64,000 nt of DNA from the NCBI RefSeq assembly GCF_013177735.1, contig NZ_WOEZ01000245.1, positions 1 through 64,000 of the forward strand, given 5' to 3'. How positions within the stretch are numbered: the stretch's first letter is position 1; each line of letters opens with the position of its first letter. A program made the position numbers and the translations under genes. Source of the stretch: Paraburkholderia elongata. GTDB taxonomy: Bacteria > Pseudomonadota > Gammaproteobacteria > Burkholderiales > Burkholderiaceae. The notes beneath the pieces were generated by a model that was not told the DNA's origin, made no database searches, and saw nothing but the letters and a program-made list of their open reading frames with translations. Of the stretch, positions 44,430 to 52,142 are shown one piece after another.

Positions 44430-45875
44430 ATGAAGCGATTCGTTGAAGGCGATGACCGCAAGCAGGTCGCACTACTTCCCGAATGTATCGATGACTACAT
44501 CGGACAGGACAACCCGGTCAGGGTCATAGACGCCTTCGTCGACGAGTTGGACCTTGCGGATCTTGGTTTCAACGGTACCACGCCAGCGATCACGGGCCGC
44601 CCGTCCTATCACCCAGGCGTGATGCTCAAGATCTATATCTACGGCTACCTGAACCGGATTCCTTCGAGCCGGCGTCTCGAGCGTGAATGTCAGCGCAACG
44701 TCGAGCTGATGTGGCTAACGGGACGTCTCGCTCCGGACTTCAAGACGATCGCCGACTTTCGCCGTGACAGCGGCGCAGCCATTCGCAACGTATGCCGGCG
44801 TTTCGTCGAACTGTGTCGCGGGCTGAAGCTGCTATCCAGTGACATGGTGGCCATCGACGGTAGCAAGTTCAAGGCGTCAAACAGCCGCGACAGGAACTAC
44901 ACGGCGAGCAAGATCGACAAGCGTCAGCAGCAGATCGAGGAAAGCGTGCAGCGCTATCTTGACCTGATTGAGACCGCAGACCGGACCAGTCCAACAGGTT
45001 TCGATGTGAAGACCGTTCGCCTGTACGAGAAGATCGCCCGCTTGCGCCAGCAGATGCGTGAGCTCGCACAGATCAGGAAGCAGTTAGAAAAACAACCGGA
45101 CAAACAGCTGTCGATGACGGATCCCGACGCACGCTCCATGGCAACAAGCGGAAGAGGCTCCGGCATAGTGGGCTACAACGTTCAGGCCGCCGTAGACACG
45201 AAGCATCACCTGATCGTTGAGCACGAGGTAACTAACGTTGGAAACGATCACGGCCAACTCAGCAGAATGGCGCTGGCTGCGAAGGACGCGATGGGCAAGC
45301 CGAAGCTGAAGGTTGTTGCTGATCGGGGTTACTTCAGCGGCCCGGAGATACGGGCATGCGATCTGAACGACATCAGCGCGTACGTTCCCAAGCCGCTCAC
45401 CTCCGCATCGCGGAAGAAAGGTCTGTTCACCAAGGCCGACTTTGTCTACGTGGCAAAAAGCGATGTGTATCGATGCCCTGCTGGCGAGCGAGCCATCCTT
45501 CGATTCACGACCGTCGAGCATGACATGAACCTGCGGGTTTACTGGCCCAGCGCCTGCCCGCGTTGCCATCTCAAGGAACGATGTTCACCCAGCGACTATC
45601 GTCGCATCCGACGATGGGAGCACGAGAACACACTGGAAGCGATGCAGCGCCGTCTCGACCGGAAGCCCGATGCAATGACCATCCGCCGAAGTACTGTCGA
45701 GCATGTCTTCGGTACGCTCAAGCACTGGATGGGTCCTGCACACTTCCTGACCAGGACGCTCGGGCGAGTGAGTACAGAGATGAGCCTTCAGGTGTTGGCC
45801 TACAACCTGAAGCGGGTCATGAACATACTTGGCGTTGCAGGTACGATGAAGGCCATGAAGATGGTTAGAAGCTAA
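44430..45875 (+). CDS. IS1182-family transposase
   Basis: This 481-residue DDE transposase has an N-terminal DUF772-like domain (YHPGVMLKIYIYGYLNRIPS). Catalytic aspartates are likely in MVAIDGSKFKASNSRDRN and VVADRGYFSGPEI, and the glutamate in EHVFGTLKHWMG. A zinc-like C-x2-C-x5-C (CPRCHLKERC) precedes the last part. The gene is intact and in one frame, so the element may still be active. It stands between accessory genes of unrelated type. Confidence 0.93.
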   Translation: MKRFVEGDDRKQVALLPECIDDYIGQDNPVRVIDAFVDELDLADLGFNGTTPAITGRPSYHPGVMLKIYIYGYLNRIPSSRRLERECQRNVELMWLTGRLAPDFKTIADFRRDSGAAIRNVCRRFVELCRGLKLLSSDMVAIDGSKFKASNSRDRNYTASKIDKRQQQIEESVQRYLDLIETADRTSPTGFDVKTVRLYEKIARLRQQMRELAQIRKQLEKQPDKQLSMTDPDARSMATSGRGSGIVGYNVQAAVDTKHHLIVEHEVTNVGNDHGQLSRMALAAKDAMGKPKLKVVADRGYFSGPEIRACDLNDISAYVPKPLTSASRKKGLFTKADFVYVAKSDVYRCPAGERAILRFTTVEHDMNLRVYWPSACPRCHLKERCSPSDYRRIRRWEHENTLEAMQRRLDRKPDAMTIRRSTVEHVFGTLKHWMGPAHFLTRTLGRVSTEMSLQVLAYNLKRVMNILGVAGTMKAMKMVRS

Positions 45876-45893
45876 AGCCCTGAGGGGCTTTGT
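45874..45893 (+). terminator. Terminator of the transposase gene
   Basis: AAAGCCC-TGAG-GGGCTTT overlaps the transposase stop codon. Confidence 0.75.
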
Positions 45894-45980
45894 TGTGCTC
45901 GCGATGTTCGGTTAGTGCAAACCCGCCTTATCAAACTCGATCGACCTGACCGGCAATCGCCCGCTTAGCAGCAAAAATGG

Positions 45981-45997
45981 AGTTTCCACACACTCTG
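45981..45997 (-). repeat. Right terminal inverted repeat of the IS
   Basis: GTTTCCACACACTCTGG, complementary to the left end with one mismatch. Confidence 0.8.
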
Positions 45998-46154
45998 GGT
46001 CGACATGCGTCCGAGGCCTTGGGCAGTACGCGACCAGGAAGCGTCGCTTGCTCGACAGGGACACATAGCTGAAACTCAATGCGTTTCGGCCATTCGCCCC
46101 GTTTGGTGTCGGTTAACGGCCTGTGTGGATACCTTCCGACAAAAGAGGTCCGTG

Positions 46155-46238
46155 ATGACAAAGTCCGAACCGGCGCGCGCCGCCGCGACGACGATCCTTG
46201 GAAGCTTCGAAACGCTCATACGGGCATCACAAGCATGA
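46155..46238 (+). CDS. Possible 27-residue leader-like peptide
   Basis: AGAGGTC 5 bp before the ATG gives a good start signal. The peptide begins MTKSEPARAAATTILGSF and its stop overlaps the next start in an ATGA. It may be a leader or a remnant. Low confidence. Confidence 0.3.
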   Translation: MTKSEPARAAATTILGSFETLIRASQA

Positions 46239-46579
46239 TCGCGCGTCACGGCGGGCATGAGCGCATGACGGAACTCGAATACTGCCGTCCCGCCGACCCG
46301 GCTGTTGTCGGGATGCTGTTGCTGATTGCGGTCGACTTGCTGGCTGGTGCGCGCGGGTTCCGAACTGCACGCTTTTCGGACCTAACCGAATACGAAGTGA
46401 ATGCGGTTGCCGAAGAAGCAAAACGGGTGTGGGAGGCTGGCCAAGCGGAGGGGATGGCTAGGCCCGAACTCGGGCGCTGGTGCGGAGATCGAGTTCGAGC
46501 GGCTCGTCAAAACGTTGCCGCCAATGGGCGCTCTATTGGTCGTCGCCAGCCGGATTGCAGCGCGTGCAGAGCTTCGTGA
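46235..46579 (+). CDS. Possible hypothetical protein, 3' end overlapping the next gene
   Basis: A 114-residue frame begins MIARHGGHERMTELEYCRP, with a hydrophobic segment (VVGMLLLIAVDLLAGA) and a helical charged part (TEYEVNAVAEEAKRVWEAGQ). The last residues read as out-of-frame antisense of the next gene, so the true gene may be truncated here. Low confidence. Confidence 0.35.
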   Translation: MIARHGGHERMTELEYCRPADPAVVGMLLLIAVDLLAGARGFRTARFSDLTEYEVNAVAEEAKRVWEAGQAEGMARPELGRWCGDRVRAARQNVAANGRSIGRRQPDCSACRAS

Positions 46580-46865
46580 ACGACTGGCCCGGCTTGCCGT
46601 GTTTCGTCGAATGCTCGCTCGCGTAGGCCGCGAGCGGCGCAATCTCAGGTGAGCAGACCTTCAGGTAGTTATGCTCGGTATGACCGCCTTCGGTGGCGGT
46701 GCCCTTCAGCTTGGTAACGTAATCGCACGACGCCCGATGCAGGACCAGGTACGACGAAGAATTTTCACTGCTGTAACGGTTAAGAACGAAGCCGCCCGGA
46801 TTAGCTGCAAGCCATGCGCGGTAATTGAGGTCGCTCTTGGGGACAAAGGTCTGCTCTGCTTTCAT
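46533..46865 (-). CDS. Hypothetical protein (110 residues) with paired cysteines
   Basis: A start at 46865 with AGGTG 5 bp upstream is better than the long open frame beginning at 47081. The protein starts MKAEQTFVPKSDLNYRAWL, has SSYLVLHRASCDYVTKLKG, and ends with KLCTRCNPAG. The L-H-R-A-x-C, K-V-C and C-x2-C residues form the pattern of a small cysteine-rich family of unknown function. It stands alone. Confidence 0.55.
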   Translation of the reverse strand: MKAEQTFVPKSDLNYRAWLAANPGGFVLNRYSSENSSSYLVLHRASCDYVTKLKGTATEGGHTEHNYLKVCSPEIAPLAAYASEHSTKHGKPGQSFTKLCTRCNPAGDDQ

Positions 46866-47364
46866 TGCGCACCTGTAGGTCATGAGTGCAATTATATCGA
46901 GCAGCGGGGCCGAAACCCGGGAAGGCCTTGCTAGGCGGCCTTGGCTGCTGGGGCGATTAGCTGCTGTCAAAAGGGCTGCCCATGCCCACTCTGTTACTTC
47001 CGTGATATTCGCGGTTCCGGTACGCTGCATCAATCCAGCAAGTGCGTGTGCGGTTCCCTCCGCCGCCCCGCAAAACGTCACTGCTTAACGATAATGATGC
47101 CACTGGCACGCCGAACTTCTGTGCGCCGGACATCATGAAATGTGCGCCTGAATGAGCGGAGTACTGCGGCAATGCCGTCCAGTGGTCGACATAGCAGAAG
47201 CAAAGCTTGCCACGTTGTCCAGCAGCATCCCCGCCACACCAAGCATCCGAAAACCCATTGGCGGGTAAGTCCGTCTGATGTCTCTTGCAATCAATTGCAG
47301 AATCCGAGGCGCAATTGCTTGGCTGCTTGTTCGGCAAACTTCAGCGTGGCGCACCGTTTCCTCA
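46866..47364. other. Stretch between small genes, holding the first palindrome repeat
   Basis: A region of 499 bp without a supported gene. It contains the first TGCAAT/ATTGCA palindrome (47285-47299) and, directly downstream of the PD-(D/E)XK gene at 47365, sequence duplicated at 51625-51705. Other open frames here have no start signals. Confidence 0.5.
47285..47299. repeat. Palindromic repeat copy 1
   Basis: Exact TGCAATCAATTGCA, 66 bp past the stop of the minus-strand gene ending at 47365. An eight-base GCAATTGC follows at 47311-47318. Confidence 0.85.
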
Positions 47365-47787
47365 TTAGGCATGCCCCGAGCCAATCCGATGCCATGCGTC
47401 TCGAAAAGGCTCCTGATCATAGCGGGGCGGGTCCAACCAGTATGAAACTTTGCCGTCTTTCTTGTTACATCCGGCATGCTTCTTTACCTCGGAGGGCAAA
47501 AGGACAAATGCATTGGGATCGGTAACGACGTTATTAACGATGATCCAGAAATCCCCTGCTATTTTGTCGAGCGTTGTTCCGAGCGGGACTGCGTTCCGTT
47601 TACTCAGGGCCTTAACCTGAACCCCGATAAACTTCGATCCGGAGGCGTTATACGCGATGATATCGACGCCGCGGGCGTTGCGCGCCGTTGGCATCACGTT
47701 CCAGCCAAGCAACGACAGCCGGTAGCAGCAGTAGTACAGCCCAACGTTTCCCGTGACCTGGGGGTCAAGTTTTATCTGTAGTTGCAT
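47365..47787 (-). CDS. PD-(D/E)XK-like nuclease fold protein, copy A
   Basis: This 140-residue protein starts at the ATG at 47787 (GAGGGAG upstream). The core TARNARGVDIIAYNASGSKF followed by IGVQVKALSKR shows the D-x-n-QxK pattern of restriction-endonuclease-like folds. It is about 85% identical to the protein at 51705-52121 by eye. Its start overlaps the end of the ADP-ribosylglycohydrolase gene by 23 bp, so both are coupled. Function unknown; could be a nuclease, toxin or immunity-related protein. Confidence 0.7.
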   Translation of the reverse strand: MQLQIKLDPQVTGNVGLYYCCYRLSLLGWNVMPTARNARGVDIIAYNASGSKFIGVQVKALSKRNAVPLGTTLDKIAGDFWIIVNNVVTDPNAFVLLPSEVKKHAGCNKKDGKVSYWLDPPRYDQEPFRDAWHRIGSGHA

Positions 47788-48943
47788 TTGGCTCCCTCGT
47801 TGTCGAGCACGGCGGATAGCGTTCATGGTAGAAATCGCGTTCCGCCGAGCCGCGGGAATGATTGATGCGCCATTCTCGAACCGTAGCGAGGTCGTCGGCC
47901 ATCGCACCGATCGCATCGGCGAGCTCGAGCGTCACGCGCCACCGTTCCGGGATCACATCGACCCCCATCATGGCTCCAAGCATATTCCCCGTGATCGCCC
48001 CCGTTGAGTCGCTGTCGCCACCGTGATTGACCGCCAACACAACGCCTGACTCGAAGTCAGGTGCCGACAGGGCGCAGTACAGGCTGATGGCGAGCGCCTC
48101 CTCAGCCACCCACCCTTCGCCGAGTTCCTGCAGAACATGGGTTTGGCCAGGGCGGTCGGCGGCGCGCTGCTCCGCGTTTTCGATGGCAGCGAGCGTTTCC
48201 TCGTACCGGTCATGCTTTCGAAGTTCGGTCTTAGCGCGGTCGATCGCATCGGGCAGCGGCAAGCCCACAAGCAACAACGCGATGACCACTGCGAAAGCCC
48301 CCGCGGTGAGCTGCCCCGTGGGGTGGCCGTGCGTGATCGCCGCGATATCCGTGGCGACGGCGAACGCCTGACCGATCCGGTCATCCTGGTCTTCTGCATC
48401 ATTGATCCAGTTTGCGACGAACATGCCGACGGGCGCCACGCGCATCACGCCGCCGCAGCCTTTGCTGGCGTTGCACGCCCGATCGGCGTAACTGGTCAGT
48501 GCTCGAAGCGCAGCGAGGCAGGTGTTGCCGGGAGCGCGGCGGCTGAACAGCTCACGCTGCTCGAGAAGCCAGCCTGACTCGCCGGAAGGTTCAGCGATTT
48601 TCGGTTTGACGCCCTGAGTGCGAAGCCATCGCAAGTAGGCCTGTGCGGTGGCCTTCCCGAACATGGGGCCGTCACCATGCAGGGCAGCACGTACATGGGC
48701 GCGCAGCAGCCCTTCGGCCGTAAATAGCGTCATCTGTGTGTCGTCGGTGATGGCGCCAACCCGCCCGTGAGCCACCGCATAGTCGCAAATGCCACCGGGG
48801 CCGAAACTCCGCCGGATGTCAGCGAGGTTCATAAATTCGACTGGAGCGCCGAGCGCATCACCGACTGCGCCACCGAGCAGGCAACCACGAAACCGGCTGC
48901 GCTTGATCGCGTCCGAAGGTGTTCTGTGGAAGGAATCTTGCAT
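47765..48943 (-). CDS. ADP-ribosylglycohydrolase family protein (ARH/DraG type)
   Basis: The 392-residue protein has the DraG/ARH signatures RGCLLGGAVGDALGAPVEF near the start, ITDDTQMTLFTAEGLLRAH, and NHGGDSDSTGAITGNMLGAM, which hold the two metal-binding aspartate clusters. Such enzymes remove ADP-ribose from proteins or nucleic acids. The gene has an AGGAG ribosome binding site and is followed by the PD-(D/E)XK-like gene, with a 23-bp overlap. It may protect against, or work with, an ADP-ribosylating partner (inference). Confidence 0.9.
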   Translation of the reverse strand: MQDSFHRTPSDAIKRSRFRGCLLGGAVGDALGAPVEFMNLADIRRSFGPGGICDYAVAHGRVGAITDDTQMTLFTAEGLLRAHVRAALHGDGPMFGKATAQAYLRWLRTQGVKPKIAEPSGESGWLLEQRELFSRRAPGNTCLAALRALTSYADRACNASKGCGGVMRVAPVGMFVANWINDAEDQDDRIGQAFAVATDIAAITHGHPTGQLTAGAFAVVIALLLVGLPLPDAIDRAKTELRKHDRYEETLAAIENAEQRAADRPGQTHVLQELGEGWVAEEALAISLYCALSAPDFESGVVLAVNHGGDSDSTGAITGNMLGAMMGVDVIPERWRVTLELADAIGAMADDLATVREWRINHSRGSAERDFYHERYPPCSTTREPNATTDKT

Positions 48944-49053
48944 GTCGAGGCTCCTGATCAGCGGGTGCCGTTAGGTCGTTTTTCCTGGCGAGACGAGCTT
49001 GTCTCGTTCTGATCTCCTGGTCGTCCGCCTTTGCCTTTCATCCGACTTTTTTC

Positions 49054-49067
49054 TGCAATTGATTGCA
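49054..49067. repeat. Palindromic repeat copy 2
   Basis: Exact TGCAATTGATTGCA, 61 bp past the minus-strand gene ending at 49129 and 110 bp before the ADP-ribosylglycohydrolase start. Confidence 0.85.
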
Positions 49068-49128
49068 GAATGGCCGTTCCCGCCGCGCTCCGTGGGCGAT
49101 CACGTCACCATGTCACCAGGAGGGCTCC

Positions 49129-49407
49129 TCAAGAGCCAGGCACACCATCGCTGATAGTCGCGGGCGTCTGGTTCGAGCGCGAGTCCGCTACCGTATTTAC
49201 GCTTGCCGTGGGCAACCTTAGGACGTTATTCGCGCCATCCGACGCTGAAGGCGAAGCTGCCGGCTTACCCGACTTTCTAACGCGTCTTGATGCGGCACGC
49301 CAAAGTATTGCAAAAGCCTCCACTGCGGGATCCACCGGCGAGTGGTCTCCGTCCGAGGGGGCCGGTTTTTGCCCGGCTTCACTTCCTGCGCGATCTTCGG
49401 TTGTCAT
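49129..49407 (-). CDS. Hypothetical protein (92 residues)
   Basis: Start at 49407, preceded by GAGAG. The product begins MTTEDRAGSEAGQKPAPSDG, has a short helix (AVEAFAILWRAASRRVRKSG) and a low-complexity tail. No family recognised. It sits alone between repeat copies 2 and 3. Confidence 0.45.
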   Translation of the reverse strand: MTTEDRAGSEAGQKPAPSDGDHSPVDPAVEAFAILWRAASRRVRKSGKPAASPSASDGANNVLRLPTASVNTVADSRSNQTPATISDGVPGS

Positions 49408-49444
49408 GGTTGCTCTCGTTTCGGTACACGGCCCTGCAATTTCC

Positions 49445-49474
49445 GTCTCAACTTTGACTGTCTCAACTTTGACA
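49445..49474. repeat. Tandem 15-bp direct repeat upstream of the 92-residue gene
   Basis: GTCTCAACTTTGACT is followed directly by the near-identical GTCTCAACTTTGACA. It lies 38 bp before the start at 49407 and could be an operator or a slippage product. Confidence 0.6.
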
Positions 49475-49512
49475 GTGGGTACGCCAATAGCGAAAGAGGT
49501 CCGTGCAGTCCG

Positions 49513-49526
49513 TGCAATCAATTGCC
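49513..49526. repeat. Palindromic repeat copy 3 (one mismatch)
   Basis: TGCAATCAATTGCC, 76 bp past the minus-strand gene ending at 49603. Confidence 0.75.
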
Positions 49527-49602
49527 AAAGGCGAACGGCGATGTGCTTCGTGCAAATGTGGCACGGACATCGCATGGCGTTCGCGCTAAATCGCTTCGGA
49601 AA

Positions 49603-50040
49603 TTAACGCGTGGCTGGCGCCTCCTCGTTCGCAATCGCGCGAAACGCTCGTACGTCCTGTGCAGACAAGTGTTGCTTTACGGGAGCCACAACCTTCGCCC
49701 CCGGAGCGTGATCATAAATGTAGTGATAGACAACCCCGTCGCCGCCTCGCGGGTTTAGCCAAACCTCGAATGAACCGTCCCGGCCATCCGCATAATTCAC
49801 CTCGACGCCGACGGATGGTAGAGGAGGCGTTTCCATCAACGCTTTCCAACCCGTACGATGCGCGTCGATCCAGCGCGACAGAGCGAGAATCTGCTTCTGC
49901 TCCAGCGGGACAGGCCGCCCATTTCGATACCCGGTTGCCGATACGATCGGCGGCGTATCGATGTTCTCGGTACAACTCGCGATCCCCAGAATCATTGACA
50001 CGGCGAGTGCAGCAAGCGAACCCGCTTGGACTACCCTCAT
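49603..50040 (-). CDS. Predicted lipoprotein, unknown function
   Basis: This 145-residue protein from the ATG at 50040 has a lipoprotein signal (SMILGIASCTEN, lipobox IASC near residue 22). The mature domain includes LSRWIDAHRTGWKAL and a beta-rich part (DGSFEVWLNPRGGDGVVYHY). Its start overlaps the stop of the Sel1 remnant (ATGA at 50037-50040). No family recognised. Confidence 0.65.
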   Translation of the reverse strand: MRVVQAGSLAALAVSMILGIASCTENIDTPPIVSATGYRNGRPVPLEQKQILALSRWIDAHRTGWKALMETPPLPSVGVEVNYADGRDGSFEVWLNPRGGDGVVYHYIYDHAPGAKVVAPVKQHLSAQDVRAFRAIANEEAPATR

Positions 50041-50590
50041 ACCCCGCCGCCAGCGGGATGATTCTTTTTTAGCCACTCGACCCACTGGTCGTAGTACGCG
50101 GAGTGCGGTGGCACCGCCACCCCCGATTCGTAAATGTCCTCGAAGTCTTCGGACGGATCGTCCGGTTCAGGGCGGTGCGGAAAGTCGTTGTCGAACTTGT
50201 CCGGGTCCAGTCCATACTTGTCGAATTTCTTGCTCACTTCAGAAGTTAGCCCCAACTCCCGTTCCACCAATGTCAACTGGTACCGCATATAGTCGTCATC
50301 GAATTCAGAACTAGCTTGCGCTCTCTCTAACCATACGCGGGCCTTCGCCAAATCCTTCTCGACGGGCACCCCGTTCCGTACATCTCGGCTAGGCACAGCG
50401 CCGCAACGGCGTTACCATTCAAGGCTGCGCTTTCAATCTCTCCGTGATAACCGAGCAAGTTACCAATCGACATGACGTCTCCATTCCGGGCTGCTGTTGT
50501 GTGATAGCAGGCAGCCGCCGCGATGTCCTGCGGTACCCCTCGCCCAAACCGGTACATCGTTCCGAGTTCCCCGATGGCCTCGGTGCGCAC
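50037..50590 (-). pseudogene. Sel1-repeat protein, C-terminal part with frameshift
   Basis: The sequence matches the C-terminal two thirds of the intact Sel1 protein at 61031-61984. It begins inside a repeat at EAIGELGTMYRFGRGVP, without its own start, and ends YYDQWVEWLKKNHPAGGG. The reading frame shifts by one base after LCLAEMYGTG, at a GGGG run near 50385 (one extra G), continuing as VPVEKDLAKARVWLERA. The missing N-terminal part corresponds to the separate fragment at 52143-52448. Confidence 0.8.
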
Positions 50591-50592
50591 AA

Positions 50593-50847
50593 CTAGCTGC
50601 CAGGGTGCGGGTGGTGCTGCTGCAGGCTGCCCAGGATGTGCTCCAACGGCTTTTGGGCCTCCCGCAGCGCCTGTAGTGCCCGCACGTGCTCATCTGATGG
50701 CCTGATCTGCTGGATCGTGCGGTGGGCCGCGTGGATGGCCTGCAACGCCTGCTGAACAGCCACGGTGATCGCCACCTTCTCGGGGTCGGACGCGGGGTCT
50801 GGCGTGGACGGTCGGTGGTACACGTGGCTGAATGTTCTGCCGGTCAT
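50593..50847 (-). CDS. Hypothetical helical protein (84 residues)
   Basis: GGGGAG 8 bp upstream supports the start at 50847. The product is probably one long helical domain (ALQAIHAAHRTIQQIRPSDE, then LREAQKPLEHILGSLQQHHP). No family recognised. Confidence 0.55.
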   Translation of the reverse strand: MTGRTFSHVYHRPSTPDPASDPEKVAITVAVQQALQAIHAAHRTIQQIRPSDEHVRALQALREAQKPLEHILGSLQQHHPHPGS

Positions 50848-50923
50848 GGTGCGCTCCCCTGCGCGCTGCTCTGCTACGCGCTCTAGGCGCTCATTTTACG
50901 CCCGTGCGCTGCTACACGATAGC

Positions 50924-51454
50924 TCAGTAGCCGATGACCAATATTCCCTTAAGTGGAAGCCTCATTCTGTTGCTCGCATAGAGCGTTTCAAAAAAAGTAA
51001 CTACGCGATCGAAGTCGGGATTCTTGCTGCCGGCCGACTCGTAGATGTTTCGCACCGCGATTGCCAAGTAGTCGACCTCGTCCATCATGCATGCCTGAAA
51101 CAAGTCCTTGAGAAATTGGTTGTTTATGACTGCTCGTCCTGCTTCCACCTCCACCACGAATCGACCGTCGATATGGTGCGCGTCAGCTTCAAAAGCCTTC
51201 GCAACCTTACCGTTGTTCCCATAGAGAACAGGGACTCGGATTTTTTCGGCGCGCCTCTTTCCTACTTCGACGGCAAATCCAAGCTCCGCAAGCGAGGGCC
51301 CTACCTGTGCAAGTACTGCATTACTTGACAGCGTATGCATCGCCGACGATATCAAGGAATACTTGGCCTCAAATGCCTGCACGACCGCGATGGCTAACGC
51401 CGCCGGCTTGTCGGCCCGAGGAAAATACGCCCAATTCAACACATGAAGCCTCAA
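50924..51454 (-). CDS. Possible PD-(D/E)XK nuclease fold protein, unrelated to copies A and B
   Basis: This 176-residue protein has VAKAFEADAHHIDGRFVVEV and EAGRAVINNQFLKDLFQACM, a D-x-n-E-x-E arrangement compatible with a restriction-endonuclease-like core, followed by VDYLAIAVRNIYE. The C-terminus LPLKGILVIGY is well formed. No ribosome binding site is obvious at 51454. Assignment to the fold is tentative. Confidence 0.55.
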   Translation of the reverse strand: MRLHVLNWAYFPRADKPAALAIAVVQAFEAKYSLISSAMHTLSSNAVLAQVGPSLAELGFAVEVGKRRAEKIRVPVLYGNNGKVAKAFEADAHHIDGRFVVEVEAGRAVINNQFLKDLFQACMMDEVDYLAIAVRNIYESAGSKNPDFDRVVTFFETLYASNRMRLPLKGILVIGY

Positions 51455-51624
51455 CCAATCCAGGTTTGTTGCGCTCGCAGCTCATTGCCGTCCCCACGTG
51501 CTTCCATCCTTCTATGCAGAGCATCGCCAACGGTGAGCCAGAGCGAGAATTGCCAGAATTATCCGCGAGATGAGCGGCCCGCGGTAGCCAAGCAGTAACC
51601 TAACGCGCGCCCGTCTCATACCTC

Positions 51625-51639
51625 TTGCAATCAATTGCA
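51625..51639. repeat. Palindromic repeat copy 4
   Basis: Exact TGCAATCAATTGCA, 66 bp past the stop of copy B, the same spacing as copy 1 from copy A; the GCAATTGC at 51651-51658 is also conserved. Confidence 0.85.
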
Positions 51640-51704
51640 GAATCCGCGACGCAATTGCTTGGCTGCTTGTTCGGCAAACATCGGGGTGGCGTACCGCTTC
51701 GTCC

Positions 51705-52121
51705 TCAGGCTTGCCCCGAGCCAATGCGGTGCCATGCGTCTCGAAACGCCTCCTGATCGTAGCGGGGCGGGTCCAGCCAGTACGAAACCTGTCCGTCTTT
51801 CTCGTTGCAACCAGCACGCTGCTTTACTTCCGATGGCAAAAGGACAAATGCGCTTGGCTCCGTGACGACGTTATTAACGATGACCCAGAAATCCCCTGCT
51901 ATTTTGTTGAGCGATGATCCGAGCGGAACGGCGCTTCGCTTACTCAGGGCCTTAAGCTGAACCCTGATGAACGTCGATCCGGAAGCGTTGTACGCAATGA
52001 TGTCAACGCCACGTGCGTTGCGCGTTGTTGGCATCACGTTCCAGCCAAGCAACGATAGTCGGTAGCAGCAGTAATACAGTCCGACATTGCCGATGACATG
52101 AGGGTCAAGTTTTGCTTGCAT
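51705..52121 (-). CDS. PD-(D/E)XK-like nuclease fold protein, copy B
   Basis: 138 residues, about 85% identical by eye to the protein at 47365-47787. The same D-x-n-QxK core is present with conservative changes (VQVKA becomes VQLKA). Here the upstream neighbour is a Sel1 fragment rather than the ADP-ribosylglycohydrolase, so the gene and its 3' flank were duplicated without the partner. Differences are mostly conservative, suggesting both are under selection. Confidence 0.7.
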   Translation of the reverse strand: MQAKLDPHVIGNVGLYYCCYRLSLLGWNVMPTTRNARGVDIIAYNASGSTFIRVQLKALSKRSAVPLGSSLNKIAGDFWVIVNNVVTEPSAFVLLPSEVKQRAGCNEKDGQVSYWLDPPRYDQEAFRDAWHRIGSGQA

Positions 52122-52142
52122 TTGGATCGCCGTTTCGACGCT

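Larger units (their letters stand above)
44367..45997 (+). mobile_element. IS1182-family insertion sequence, apparently complete
   Basis: The element of 1631 bp is bounded by inverted repeats and carries one intact transposase gene with its own terminator. Left end CCAGAGTGTGTGAAAAC (44367-44383) matches the right end read on the other strand in 16 of 17 positions. No obvious direct target duplication is seen: the flanks are GGGT and GTCG. Confidence 0.8.
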
